Shown: positions 1-8,066, counted from the stretch's first letter. The stretch: DNA of 64,000 bases from Chryseobacterium viscerum (GCF_025949665.1 NZ_JAPDFT010000002.1:522422-586421); one strand, 5' to 3'. Notes: generated by a model not told the origin, from the letters alone. Made by a program: numbers and translations.

Positions 1-225
1 TTCTTCCTATTTTTCGTTCGCTAAGGCATTTCATTTAGCTATTGAATGCTTGTTCCGCTGAGTGAAACGACTTTGCGAACGTTTATCAGCAGATAGCCCT
101 GAGCCTTGCGTTTAATGCGTTAAAATTGACAAAATTTCTTCGCTGAGTGAAACGCCCTTGCGAACCTTTATCAGCAGGTATCCCTAAACCTTGCGCTCAT
201 TGCGTTAAAATTGTCAAACGTATAA
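1..225. repeat. TTGCG-rich intergenic repeat, two tandem copies
   Basis: Two imperfect direct copies of an approximately 80-base unit start at 56 and 141, offset by 85 bases. Each begins CGCTGAGTGAAACG, carries a TTGCGAAC block and a TTTATCAGCAG block, and ends with TGCGTTAAAATTG. A partial third element (TTCGCTAAGGCATTTCATTTAGC) precedes them. Related sequence recurs at 8590-8765. No credible reading frame is present, and the left end may be cut by the window edge. Confidence 0.75.
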
Positions 226-229
226 TATT

Positions 230-1105
230 TTATTTGTCTGAAAGGTGTTTTTCCAAAGCATCTGAACTTTTCTTGTAGGCCCATTTCTGCTTGTAATCCA
301 CCCATTTGGCTTTAAAAAGTTTACGCATGAGTTTATCCGTGTATCGCATAATGAAAACGTGATACAGCATATTGGCAAATACGTTCGGTTTATTGGGAAG
401 AGCTCTTAATGATAGTGAAAAACCTGGTTCCAGATATCTGTTGAAGTGCCAGAAAGCTCCCGGAATAAAAAGTGCATCGCCGTGTTCCATAAAAATCTCA
501 TATCCTTTTGCATATTTCAGTGCCGGAAATTTTTCGTAATCAGGATTTTCATAGTCTACCTCATAAACCGTATGAACTGATAAAGGAACCTTATATAAAA
601 ATGGAGACTGTTTCTGATCAAACAAAAGAATTCTTTTCTTTCCTTCAAAATGGATATGCATAAAATCACCTAAATCAACATCATAGTGCATTAAAACATG
701 GGCTTCACTTCCCCCGAAGAATAACGTTGGAAGTCTTTTAAAAAACTTTATTCCAAGATCCGGATAGGTGAAATTTTTCAGCAGCTCGGGAAGTCTGTCT
801 GTAATGATATAGAAAAAGATACGCAGATCTGAGGGTTTACTTTTTATGGTATCAATATAGTCCCTCATTTTCATTTGGGCTACCGGAGCATCAGAGCTTT
901 TGGCTGCATCTGCAGGCTTATTGTCATACAGCGGAACTTCCTGATCTCCCGCTTTTTCCCGGATGTAAGCCAGGTTCCATTTATCAAAAGCATCCCATCG
1001 GCTGGCAAAATTCTTAATCAAAAGAGGTTTTTGCTTTTTAAAATAATTCTTCTGAAAATCTTCTTTACTAATATCATTTACAGTATCTACGTTTTCGAGG
1101 ATCAT
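230..1105 (-). CDS. Cupin-like (JmjC-type) domain protein
   Basis: A 291-residue cytoplasmic protein without signal peptide. The N-terminal half resembles the cupin_8/JmjC-like Fe(II)/2-oxoglutarate oxygenase fold, with the phrase KPLLIKNF near residues 26-32 that opens many of these domains. The likely metal triad is visible: H140-x-D142 and distal H220 in the segment GAFWHF. That is the usual facial triad, so hydroxylase activity on a protein or small molecule is plausible, but the substrate cannot be named. The C-terminal 60 residues are basic. It stands alone on the minus strand, with repeats downstream and a 54-residue gene upstream on the same strand. Confidence 0.75.
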   Translation of the reverse strand: MILENVDTVNDISKEDFQKNYFKKQKPLLIKNFASRWDAFDKWNLAYIREKAGDQEVPLYDNKPADAAKSSDAPVAQMKMRDYIDTIKSKPSDLRIFFYIITDRLPELLKNFTYPDLGIKFFKRLPTLFFGGSEAHVLMHYDVDLGDFMHIHFEGKKRILLFDQKQSPFLYKVPLSVHTVYEVDYENPDYEKFPALKYAKGYEIFMEHGDALFIPGAFWHFNRYLEPGFSLSLRALPNKPNVFANMLYHVFIMRYTDKLMRKLFKAKWVDYKQKWAYKKSSDALEKHLSDK

Positions 1106-1241
1106 GTACTTTGTATTTAATGCGAAATAAAAATAGTGTTTTTTTGAAACTTGTAAAAATTTAAAAAGAAGAGAAATAAGCTAAAGAAGAAAATTAGTGC
1201 AATTCCACAGTACAAAAAACAACGCCTTCTTACCATTTTAC

Positions 1242-1406
1242 TCAAAGCTTAGGCAATAGATACATTATGATAGAGATAATTCCTCCCAAAACAATAACTG
1301 CGCAGCCTTGCGGGCCTTTAGAGCTTCTTCTGCCATATTTATTCACATAATGACCGCTTACCCAGGTTCCGTTTTTTTTAAAGTGTCCTTTTCTATAATA
1401 TCCCAT
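1242..1406 (-). CDS. Small hypothetical protein, 54 residues
   Basis: An uninterrupted frame of 54 codons starts ATG at 1406 and stops TGA at 1242. The N-terminal half is basic and aromatic (MGYYRKGHFKKNGTWVSGHY), a pattern seen in small Bacteroidetes proteins with G-x-W-V-x-G-H-Y motifs. The C-terminal part (about residues 35-51) is a hydrophobic stretch fit to be one membrane segment. It fills most of the gap between the cupin gene and the bestrophin gene. I do not recognise a function. The motif-like N-terminus and the hydrophobic C-terminus make a chance frame less likely. Confidence 0.6.
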   Translation of the reverse strand: MGYYRKGHFKKNGTWVSGHYVNKYGRRSSKGPQGCAVIVLGGIISIIMYLLPKL

Positions 1407-1450
1407 ATTTTAGTTTTAATACAAAATAAGGAGGTCTCTCAAAATAAATA

Positions 1451-1466
1451 TTACGGTTTTCCGTAA
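1451..1466. promoter_or_regulatory. Palindrome upstream of bestrophin, candidate operator
   Basis: A perfect inverted repeat TTACGG-TTTT-CCGTAA lies 24 bases upstream of the -7 box at 1490. That places it at about -40 to -55 relative to the expected transcription start, a normal site for an activator or repressor dimer. The binding protein is unknown. Confidence 0.4.
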
Positions 1467-1489
1467 ATCAGCACTAAATGAAAAAAAAT

Positions 1490-1497
1490 TATATTTG
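1490..1497 (+). promoter_or_regulatory. Bacteroidetes -7 promoter element for bestrophin
   Basis: TATATTTG fits the TAnnTTTG consensus exactly. A GTG codon at 1497 overlaps the last base of this box, so it would lie upstream of the transcript start. This argues for the ATG at 1515 as the real start of the bestrophin gene. Confidence 0.65.
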
Positions 1498-1514
1498 TGG
1501 TAACAAGTGAATTT

Positions 1515-2393
1515 ATGAGAGTCTACAATACCAAACATTTCCTTAAAATTCTTTTCAGTTTACACAAAAGTGATACGTTGAAAATTCTTTTTCCAAGTAT
1601 GCTTCTTATAGGATTGTACTCCTGGGGAATTCAGTATCTGGAAGTAGAATATCTGCACCTTACCTCAAAATCAGGAATCAGTAACGTGGGAATGATTCAC
1701 TCTCTGCTGGGTTTCGTACTTTCGCTTTTATTGGTTTTCAGGACCAATACGGCCTATGACAGATGGTGGGAAGGCCGAAAGCTTTGGGGAAAATTGGTAA
1801 ATGATACCAGAAATTTCGCGGTAAAAATAAATACTATTCTTGGTGACAACCGTCAGGATGCCGAGCAGATTGCAAGATATTTAAAATATTTCCCTCACTT
1901 TTTAGCCAAACATCTTTCAAAGGAATCTACAAGGCTTGCTTTGGATGGAGATTATTCTGAAATTGAAAATTCTTTAAAAAATCACGGCCCCAGTGAAATG
2001 GTTATCCTTCTCACTCATAAATTGAACCAGCTAAAAAAAGAAGGAAAAATCTCAGAGATTGAAATGCTGTATCTAGATACTCAACTTTCAGGATTTCTGG
2101 ATGTATGCGGAGGCTGTGAAAGAATCAAAAACACTCCGATTCCTTATTCTTATTCTTCTTTCATCAAGAAATTTATTATCCTGTATGTTTTTGCCCTGCC
2201 TATTGCTTACGTGATCACCATTGGTCTTTTCATGATTCCGCTTACGGTTTTTGTATACTATGTTTTAATGAGTCTTGAGCTTATTGCAGAAGAAATTGAA
2301 GATCCTTTCAACAATGACGAAAATGATATTCCTATGGAAACATTAGCGCAGAATATTGAAAAAAATGTGCATCAGATTATGATCAGAAAATAA
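1515..2393 (+). CDS. Bestrophin family anion channel
   Basis: A 292-residue membrane protein of the bestrophin/RFP-TM family (UPF0187), which forms pentameric anion or ion channels in the inner membrane. The family hallmark is clear: hydrophobic helices near residues 25-45 and 60-80, then FRTNTAYDRWWEGRKLWG, the conserved RxxxxYxRWWExRxxWG motif. Two more hydrophobic segments follow in the C-terminal half (around 220-260). The motif GGCERIKNTPIPYSY is also typical of the family. The start at 1515 is preferred over a GTG at 1497, which sits inside the promoter box. It converges on the minus-strand gene at 2406 with a shared terminator hairpin. Confidence 0.9.
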   Translation: MRVYNTKHFLKILFSLHKSDTLKILFPSMLLIGLYSWGIQYLEVEYLHLTSKSGISNVGMIHSLLGFVLSLLLVFRTNTAYDRWWEGRKLWGKLVNDTRNFAVKINTILGDNRQDAEQIARYLKYFPHFLAKHLSKESTRLALDGDYSEIENSLKNHGPSEMVILLTHKLNQLKKEGKISEIEMLYLDTQLSGFLDVCGGCERIKNTPIPYSYSSFIKKFIILYVFALPIAYVITIGLFMIPLTVFVYYVLMSLELIAEEIEDPFNNDENDIPMETLAQNIEKNVHQIMIRK

Positions 2394-2394
2394 A

Positions 2395-2419
2395 AAATCA
2401 AGCTTTTAAAGCTTGATTT
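2395..2419. terminator. Bidirectional terminator
   Basis: A 12-base perfect stem, AAATCAAGCTTT (2395-2406) with AAAGCTTGATTT (2408-2419), is flanked by A/T runs. The stop codon of the minus-strand gene (2406-2408) lies in its tip. It probably ends both converging transcripts. Confidence 0.7.
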
Positions 2420-3005
2420 CTTTGAGTTCGCCGTCCTGTTTTATCTCTACAAATTTACTCTCTCTGTTGGCAGCAGAATATCCGTAGAAAAACGTGCTGT
2501 ATATAGGAGTAGAATATAAATAGGCTCCATATCCGTTATAAGCATTTGAAGTCCCGGTCTGTTGCTGGTAACTTGCCGTCGCCGTAAAATTTACGATCGT
2601 TTCAAGATAATATTTCCCAGGTTTAAGTTTTTCGAATTTAAATCTGCCGTGATCATCTGTTAAAGCTTCTACTCTGTATTTAAAAGCTTCTTCAGACATA
2701 TATACCGTTGTTTTTTTATTTTCATATTTCTTTCTCATGTCATAAAATTCCTCAAAATAAGGAGTTACAGGAAAAAGCATGACAACAGTTCCTTTGGGTG
2801 CATAATGTTTTTCTCCAAGCAAAGGTTTGATACCCCAATTATTTTTTTGTTTTGTGGAAGCAACGCCTTCAATCGTGGAATTTCCGAATCCCAGCATGTC
2901 TCTGGCTAATTTTTTATCGAAAAATGCTTGAGGATAATACGTATTTTGTGCTTCCAGATACATAAATCCCCACATCAACATGAATAATGTGAATAATTTT
3001 TTCAT
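2406..3005 (-). CDS. Exported protein with carboxypeptidase-regulatory-like region
   Basis: A 199-residue protein beginning MKKLFTLFMLMWGFMYLEAQ, a clear Sec signal peptide. The frame is open further upstream, but the -7 box at 3021-3028 places transcription just before the ATG at 3005. The middle carries DDHGRFKFEKLKPGKYYLET, the end of a CarboxypepD_reg/CnaB-like beta-sandwich as found in many Bacteroidetes surface proteins. The C-terminal third is rich in Tyr, Ser and Asn, followed by a basic/acidic end. Function is unknown; a periplasmic or surface location is inferred. It is divergently transcribed from the YwqK-like gene. Confidence 0.65.
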   Translation of the reverse strand: MKKLFTLFMLMWGFMYLEAQNTYYPQAFFDKKLARDMLGFGNSTIEGVASTKQKNNWGIKPLLGEKHYAPKGTVVMLFPVTPYFEEFYDMRKKYENKKTTVYMSEEAFKYRVEALTDDHGRFKFEKLKPGKYYLETIVNFTATASYQQQTGTSNAYNGYGAYLYSTPIYSTFFYGYSAANRESKFVEIKQDGELKEIKL

Positions 3006-3020
3006 AGTATATTTTTGAGT

Positions 3021-3046
3021 CAAATATAAGTATTTTACTATTTTTG
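3021..3046. promoter_or_regulatory. Divergent promoter pair
   Basis: Two exact TAnnTTTG boxes lie head to head in the 55-base gap: CAAATATA at 3021-3028 (TATATTTG on the minus strand) serving the gene ending at 2406, and TATTTTTG at 3039-3046 on the plus strand serving the YwqK-like gene. The two promoters must overlap in their upstream regions. Confidence 0.65.
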
Positions 3047-3060
3047 AAATAAAAATAGCT

Positions 3061-3681
3061 ATGAAGTACATGTTTCTATTGTTTTTTTCCACTTCTGTCA
3101 TGATTACGGCACAGAAACCTTGTGGATATAAAAACGGATTGCAGGAAGGTTCCTGCAAAGAATTCTATGACAACGGACAGGTAAAAAATACAGTAGAATG
3201 GGAAAAAGGAAAGCTGGACGGAGATGCTGTTTTTTATTATGATAACGGAAAAGTACAGTCTAAAGGAGAATACAAGAAAGGATTCAAAGTAAAAGAATGG
3301 TCTTATTTTGATAAGAATGGAGTACTTACTTCCAAAGAGGCTTTCAGAAACGGAGAAAAGAATATTTATGATAACAGTCTTACAGCTACTTTTTATTCTC
3401 CAACCGGAAAAATAACTGAAATTTCGAATTATAAATTCAATAAATTACAGGGTGAAAGCAAAACCTTCCATGAAGATGGAAAATCAGTGAAAGACATCGG
3501 CCAGTATGACAACGGCCTTGCTACCGGAAAATGGAAAGTGTTTTATCCATCAGGAAAGTTACAGCGCGAAACTGAGCTTGCCAACGATAAGAGAAACGGC
3601 AACAGAGTTCATTACCGTGAAGACGGAAGCATAGAAAAAACAGAAGTCTATAAAGACGGAAAATTAATCTCAACAAAATAA
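3061..3681 (+). CDS. YwqK-family MORN-repeat protein
   Basis: A 206-residue protein with signal-like N-terminus (hydrophobic residues 2-17). It is built from repeated MORN_2-type units of the form G-x-x-x-x-Y-Y-D-N-G-K, for example KEFYDNGQVK, FYYDNGKVQSKGEYKKG and YPSGKLQRE. NCBI names such proteins toxin-antitoxin system YwqK family antitoxin, a label taken from Bacillus YwqK. There is no toxin gene beside it here, and the signal peptide suggests an exported protein, so an antitoxin role is doubtful. The gene ends 5 bases before the TrmH-family gene, so co-transcription is likely. Confidence 0.75.
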   Translation: MKYMFLLFFSTSVMITAQKPCGYKNGLQEGSCKEFYDNGQVKNTVEWEKGKLDGDAVFYYDNGKVQSKGEYKKGFKVKEWSYFDKNGVLTSKEAFRNGEKNIYDNSLTATFYSPTGKITEISNYKFNKLQGESKTFHEDGKSVKDIGQYDNGLATGKWKVFYPSGKLQRETELANDKRNGNRVHYREDGSIEKTEVYKDGKLISTK

Positions 3682-3686
3682 TACAA

Positions 3687-4217
3687 TTGGTACAGAAACT
3701 AAAACTGGAAGAACTTAACAGAATAGATGTAGAAACATTTAAGAAGGTTGAAAAAATTCCGTTGGTCATCATTTTAGATAATATAAGAAGTATGCATAAT
3801 GTAGGTGCAGCCTTCAGAACAGCAGATGCTTTTTTAATTGAAAAAATCGTTCTTTGTGGAATTACACCGCAGCCACCCCATCGTGAAATTCATAAAGCGG
3901 CATTGGGAGCAACAGAAAGTGTAGACTGGTCTCATGAAGCAGAAACCAATACAGCGATTTCTGATCTGAAAAGCAAAGGATACGAAATCATTGGAATTGA
4001 GCAGACTACCGGCAGTCAGCTTATCACTGAATTTACGATTGACAGATCGAAAAAATATGCCTTGATTTTAGGAAATGAAGTAGAAGGAATCAGTGATGAA
4101 GTACTTCCTAATATTGATGTGTTTTTAGAAATTCCGCAGCTTGGAACCAAACATTCTCTTAATGTAAGTGTGTGCGCCGGAATTGTGATGTGGGAATTTG
4201 CTAAAGCATTAAAATAA
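3687..4217 (+). CDS. TrmH/SpoU-family RNA 2'-O-methyltransferase
   Basis: A 176-residue SPOUT methyltransferase using S-adenosylmethionine on tRNA or rRNA ribose. All three SpoU motifs are visible: NIRSMHNVGAAFRTADAF (motif 1, with the catalytic Asn and Arg), LGNEVEGI (motif 2) and IPQLGTKHSLNVSVCAGI (motif 3, the AdoMet-binding knot). The only usable start upstream of motif 1 is TTG at 3687, since no ATG is found before residue 30. The protein lacks an N-terminal substrate-binding domain, so it resembles the short TrmH/TrmL-like class. The RNA target cannot be told from sequence. Confidence 0.88.
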   Translation: MVQKLKLEELNRIDVETFKKVEKIPLVIILDNIRSMHNVGAAFRTADAFLIEKIVLCGITPQPPHREIHKAALGATESVDWSHEAETNTAISDLKSKGYEIIGIEQTTGSQLITEFTIDRSKKYALILGNEVEGISDEVLPNIDVFLEIPQLGTKHSLNVSVCAGIVMWEFAKALK

Positions 4218-4219
4218 AA

Positions 4220-4253
4220 AAACTGCATATGTCATTAGTAGACAGTGCAGTTT
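4220..4253. terminator. Hairpin after TrmH gene, possible terminator
   Basis: AAACTGCA (4220-4227) pairs with TGCAGTTT (4246-4253), with further pairing of TGTC and GACA inside. There is only a short T-run, so this may be a weak terminator or an mRNA-stabilising hairpin. Confidence 0.4.
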
Positions 4254-4404
4254 GAAATAAATCTAATAAAAAGTAAAAATGAAAGGCGACAAAGGTACTT
4301 TATTTTTCTTTACAAACAAATTTTGATGGCATTTTTTTTGTTTCAGCTTAAAAAAAGTCGGGTTTTCAGAAAAAGTTTCATTTAATTTTTTATAAATTAG
4401 CACA

Positions 4405-5058
4405 ATGTTTATCAAGGACTATATCTCAAAAGACTTTCCATGTTTTAGCCTGTCTGACTCCATAGAGTCGGCCAGAAATATGTTGGAAGATTTTGGATAT
4501 TCTCATGTTTTCATCAAAAAATCCCACCACTTCTACGGAGCTCTTGCAATGGACTTTTTGTATGAAGAAGATGGGGGAGCTTTGAAAGATCTTGAACACC
4601 AGATTGAACGGTTCGCTATCCTGGAAGACAGTAATATAATGGACAGTATCCGTCTGTTTTATACCTTCAGCAGCAATGTGATCCCGGTGATTAATAAAAA
4701 CGAAAAATATCTGGGGTATATTACCTGTGAAGATGTTTTTCAGGACCTTTCCCGTTATCCTTTATTTTCAGAAACAGGAGCTATTCTTACTGTAGAAACT
4801 CCTGCCAGAAAATATTCTATGACGGAAATTACCAATATCGTAGAAAGCAACAACTCGAAGTTTTATGGAGGGTTTATAAGCTTTATGTCTGAAGAAGTGG
4901 TCCAAATCACAATTAAGATCAGCAATGAAAACCTGGCCTCGATAGACTCTACATTTGACCGGTATGACTACAGAATTGTTGAAAAATATTATTCTGATGA
5001 GAAATCCGATCTGTTTAAAGACCGATTTGGTTTTTTACAAAAATTCATAGAAATATAA
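4405..5058 (+). CDS. CBS domain protein
   Basis: A 217-residue soluble protein. The first 125 residues form a CBS pair: MFIKDYISKDFPCFSLSDSI is the start of CBS 1, and NVIPVINKNEKYLGYITCEDVF closes CBS 2 with the usual G-Y-I-T-x-x-D. The rest (about 130-217) resembles an ACT-like regulatory region. CBS pairs bind adenine nucleotides and act as energy sensors. The gene ends two bases before the nadK start, so it is probably translated from the same mRNA. A role tied to NAD(P) or nucleotide status is an inference from this context only. Confidence 0.8.
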   Translation: MFIKDYISKDFPCFSLSDSIESARNMLEDFGYSHVFIKKSHHFYGALAMDFLYEEDGGALKDLEHQIERFAILEDSNIMDSIRLFYTFSSNVIPVINKNEKYLGYITCEDVFQDLSRYPLFSETGAILTVETPARKYSMTEITNIVESNNSKFYGGFISFMSEEVVQITIKISNENLASIDSTFDRYDYRIVEKYYSDEKSDLFKDRFGFLQKFIEI

Positions 5059-5059
5059 C

Positions 5060-5926
5060 ATGAAGGCAGCCATATATTCTCAGAAAAAAGATCTTGATAC
5101 TTTTTTATATTTAAGCAAGTTTATCTCTGAACTTGAAGCCAGAGATGTAAAATCTGTTCTGTATGATGAAATGGCTGAAGCGCTTCAGTTCTCAAAAATT
5201 TTTGAAACTTTCAACTGTAAGCAGGATCTTCTCGATAAGGAAGTTGATCTGTTTTTTACTTTCGGTGGAGACGGAACCATTGTAAATTCTTTAACGTTCA
5301 TTGAAGATCTTGAGATTCCTGTCGTAGGAGTGAATACCGGAAGACTTGGTTTTTTGGCTTTTTTCACTAAAGAGGAAGCTTTTAAAGAACTTGATTCCAT
5401 TTTAAAAGGAAATGTGAAGACGAGCCGCCGTTCGGTCATTGAAGTCGTTTCTCCAAAGCTTGAAGGATCTTTTCCTTATGCCCTGAACGACGTTACCGTT
5501 TCAAGAAAAGAGACAACCTCAATGATTACGGTAGATTCTTACATCAATGATGAGTTTCTGAATGTATTCTGGGGTGATGGTGTTATTATTTCCACTCCCA
5601 CCGGTTCTACCGCCTACTCTTTGAGCTGCGGAGGACCCATCATTTCTCCAAACAACGAAAATTTTGTCATTACTCCCATTGCCCCTCACAATCTGAACGT
5701 GAGACCTTTAGTAGTAAATGACAAAGTAGAAATAAAATTCAGGGTAGAAAGCCGTGTTCCTCAATATTCGCTTTCCCTTGACTCCCGACTGATACATATA
5801 GAAACCGATAAGGAAATTATCATCAAAAAGGCAGCATTCCAGCTTCTTCTGGTACAGCCCAACAGTTTAAGTTTCTATGAAACGATCCGTCAGAAGCTAC
5901 TTTGGGGAAGAGATAAAAGAAATTAG
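5060..5926 (+). CDS. nadK: NAD kinase
   Basis: A 288-residue ATP-NAD kinase that phosphorylates NAD to NADP in the cytoplasm. The diagnostic FGGDGT motif is at residues 68-73. The second family signature, NDVTVSR, and the glycine-rich GDGVIISTPTGSTAYSLS segment follow in the expected order. Length matches bacterial NadK enzymes. The start lies one base after the stop codon of the CBS gene, implying translational coupling. Confidence 0.95.
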   Translation: MKAAIYSQKKDLDTFLYLSKFISELEARDVKSVLYDEMAEALQFSKIFETFNCKQDLLDKEVDLFFTFGGDGTIVNSLTFIEDLEIPVVGVNTGRLGFLAFFTKEEAFKELDSILKGNVKTSRRSVIEVVSPKLEGSFPYALNDVTVSRKETTSMITVDSYINDEFLNVFWGDGVIISTPTGSTAYSLSCGGPIISPNNENFVITPIAPHNLNVRPLVVNDKVEIKFRVESRVPQYSLSLDSRLIHIETDKEIIIKKAAFQLLLVQPNSLSFYETIRQKLLWGRDKRN

Positions 5927-5996
5927 TCATTTCTTAAAAATGATTACCTTTACACGAAATTAAAACACCTAATAAATTTATAATAAAAAGTAAAAC

Positions 5997-7067
5997 ATGA
6001 GCAGAATTTTTCCGGCAGGAGTTGCCACAGGTCAGTTAGTTACTGATATTTTTCAGTATGCTAAAGAAAACAAGTTTGCATTACCTGCAGTAAACGTAAT
6101 TGGATCAAGCAATGTAAACGCTGTGATGGAAACTGCAGCGAAATTGAACTCTCCTGTAATTATTCAGTTTTCAAATGGTGGAGCTGCTTTTAACGCAGGG
6201 AAAGGATTAAGCAATGACGGACAAAAGTCTGCAATCTTAGGAGCAATTGCTGGAGCAAAACATATTCACACTCTTGCAGAAGCTTACGGAGCAACAGTAA
6301 TACTACACACAGACCACTGTGCAAAGAAATTACTTCCTTGGATCGACGGATTGATGGATGCTAACGAAGAATTCTTCAAGCAGACAGGAAAATCTCTTTA
6401 CTCTTCTCACATGTTAGACCTTTCTGAAGAGTCTTTAGAAGAAAACCTTGAGATTTCAGCTCAGTATTTCGAAAGAATGGCTAAGCTTCAGATGACTCTT
6501 GAAGTAGAAATCGGAGTAACAGGAGGTGAAGAAGACGGTGTTGACAACTCAGACGTTGATAACTCAAAATTATATACTCAGCCTGAAGATATAGCTTACA
6601 CTTATGAAAAACTAAAAGCTATTTCTGACAACTTTACCATTGCTGCGGCTTTCGGTAACGTACATGGAGTTTACAAGCCAGGAAACGTAGTTCTTACTCC
6701 AAAAATCCTTGACAATTCTCAGAAATATGTTCAGGAGAAATTCGGAACGGCTGCTAAACCTGTTAACTTTGTATTCCACGGAGGTTCTGGATCTACTTTA
6801 GAAGAAATCAGAGAAGCTATCGACTACGGAGTTATCAAAATGAATATCGATACTGACCTTCAGTTTGCATATACAGAAGGCGTTAGAGATTACATGGTAA
6901 ACAATATTGATTATTTAAGAACTCAAATCGGAAACCCTGAAGGAGAGGAAAAACCTAACAAAAAATTCTATGACCCAAGAGTTTGGGTAAGAAAAGGTGA
7001 AGATACATTCTCTACAAGATTGGTGAAAGCATTTGAAGATTTAAATAACGTAAATACTTTAAAATAA
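5997..7067 (+). CDS. fbaA: Class II fructose-bisphosphate aldolase
   Basis: A 356-residue zinc aldolase of glycolysis and gluconeogenesis that cleaves fructose 1,6-bisphosphate to GAP and DHAP. The motif HTDHC (H104, D106, H107) contains the catalytic Asp and a zinc ligand. FHGGSGS near residue 261 and NIDTDLQ near 282 bind substrate phosphate. Length and motifs fit the E. coli FbaA subtype rather than the shorter Bacillus type. A near-consensus -7 element (TACCTTTA, 5945-5952) precedes it. Codon use is that of a highly expressed gene. Confidence 0.95.
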   Translation: MSRIFPAGVATGQLVTDIFQYAKENKFALPAVNVIGSSNVNAVMETAAKLNSPVIIQFSNGGAAFNAGKGLSNDGQKSAILGAIAGAKHIHTLAEAYGATVILHTDHCAKKLLPWIDGLMDANEEFFKQTGKSLYSSHMLDLSEESLEENLEISAQYFERMAKLQMTLEVEIGVTGGEEDGVDNSDVDNSKLYTQPEDIAYTYEKLKAISDNFTIAAAFGNVHGVYKPGNVVLTPKILDNSQKYVQEKFGTAAKPVNFVFHGGSGSTLEEIREAIDYGVIKMNIDTDLQFAYTEGVRDYMVNNIDYLRTQIGNPEGEEKPNKKFYDPRVWVRKGEDTFSTRLVKAFEDLNNVNTLK

Positions 7068-7080
7068 GAACTGTACATTT

Positions 7081-7126
7081 GTACCAATGTAAAGAGTATT
7101 CATGAGGAATACATTTACATTGGTAC
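7081..7126. terminator. Long hairpin between fbaA and accD
   Basis: GTACCAATGTAAA (7081-7093) is the exact reverse complement of TTTACATTGGTAC (7114-7126). An inner stem GTATTC/GAATAC (7096-7101 with 7107-7112) closes a five-base loop, and flanking bases extend the pairing imperfectly. There is no proper T-run, so it may terminate, stabilise the fbaA mRNA, or separate fbaA and accD levels. Confidence 0.5.
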
Positions 7127-7157
7127 ATTTTACATTTATACATTAATACAAGCAAAA

Positions 7158-8012
7158 ATGGCATTCGACTGGTTTAAAAGAAAAGCAAAAAACATTACCA
7201 CTTCTACTGATGAAAAAAAGGACGTTCCCAAAGGCCTGTGGCATCAGACTCCATCCGGAAAAGTTGTGGAACATGATGAACTAAAGAGAAATAACTATGT
7301 TTCTCCTGAAGACGGATTTCATGTAAGAATAGGAAGTGCGGAATTTTTTGACATCCTTTTTGACGGTGGTAAATTTACCGAACTGGATGCCAATGTTGAA
7401 AGTATTGATATCTTAAACTTCAAAGATACAAAGCCTTACAAAGACCGTCTGAAAGAAGTAAAAGCTAAGACCAAGCTTACTGATTCTATCAGAAATGCTG
7501 TAGGAACTGTAAAAGGAACTGAAATGGTAGTTTCTTGTATGGATTTTGCTTTCATCGGTGGATCTTTGGGTTCTGTAATGGGAGAAAAGATCAGAAGAGC
7601 AGTAGATTACTGTATCCAGCACAAACTTCCGTATATGATTATCTGTCAGTCCGGAGGTGCAAGAATGCAGGAAGCCACTTACTCTTTGATGCAGCTGGCA
7701 AAAGTTCAGGCTAAATTGGCTCAGCTTTCTGAGGCAGGACTTTTATACATCGCTTATCTTTGTGACCCTACATTCGGAGGAATCACAGCTTCTTTCGCAA
7801 TGACTGCTGATATCATCATGGCAGAACCGGGAGCATTGATCGGTTTCGCAGGACCAAGAGTAATCCGTGAAACAATCGGTAGAGATTTACCGGAAGGATT
7901 CCAGACATCAGAATTCTTACAGGAAAAAGGATTTGTAGATTTCATCGTAAAAAGAACTGAAATTCAGGATACTGTGGCTAAAACAGTTAATTTATTAGCT
8001 GTAAAAGCATAG
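7158..8012 (+). CDS. accD: Acetyl-CoA carboxylase carboxyltransferase beta subunit
   Basis: A 284-residue subunit of the carboxyltransferase that moves CO2 from biotin-BCCP to acetyl-CoA in the first step of fatty acid synthesis. The crotonase-fold core is typical: [39 protein letters not shown]. The N-terminal region is aligned to the zinc-ribbon segment of E. coli AccD, but all four zinc cysteines are replaced: Thr31, Gly34, Ser49 and Asp52 stand in their place. The rest of that region is kept ([24 protein letters not shown]), so this looks like an evolved metal-free version rather than a damaged gene. Confidence 0.92.
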   Translation: MAFDWFKRKAKNITTSTDEKKDVPKGLWHQTPSGKVVEHDELKRNNYVSPEDGFHVRIGSAEFFDILFDGGKFTELDANVESIDILNFKDTKPYKDRLKEVKAKTKLTDSIRNAVGTVKGTEMVVSCMDFAFIGGSLGSVMGEKIRRAVDYCIQHKLPYMIICQSGGARMQEATYSLMQLAKVQAKLAQLSEAGLLYIAYLCDPTFGGITASFAMTADIIMAEPGALIGFAGPRVIRETIGRDLPEGFQTSEFLQEKGFVDFIVKRTEIQDTVAKTVNLLAVKA

Positions 8013-8033
8013 TATCTGTAACAAAAACAATAC

Positions 8034-8064
8034 AATCTCTCTCTAATTAGGGAGAGATTTTTAT
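8034..8064 (+). terminator. Terminator of accD
   Basis: AATCTCTC (8034-8041) pairs with GAGAGATT (8052-8059), followed by a T-rich tract (TTTTATTT). It ends only a few bases before the next start codon at 8067. Confidence 0.7.
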
Positions 8065-8066
8065 TT

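Noticed and set aside
3061..3681. An antitoxin gene of a toxin-antitoxin pair
   Set aside because: The YwqK label comes from remote similarity; there is no toxin gene beside it and the protein has a signal-like N-terminus.
4279..4326. A 15-codon frame between the TrmH and CBS genes
   Set aside because: Too short, low-complexity, and no supporting pattern.
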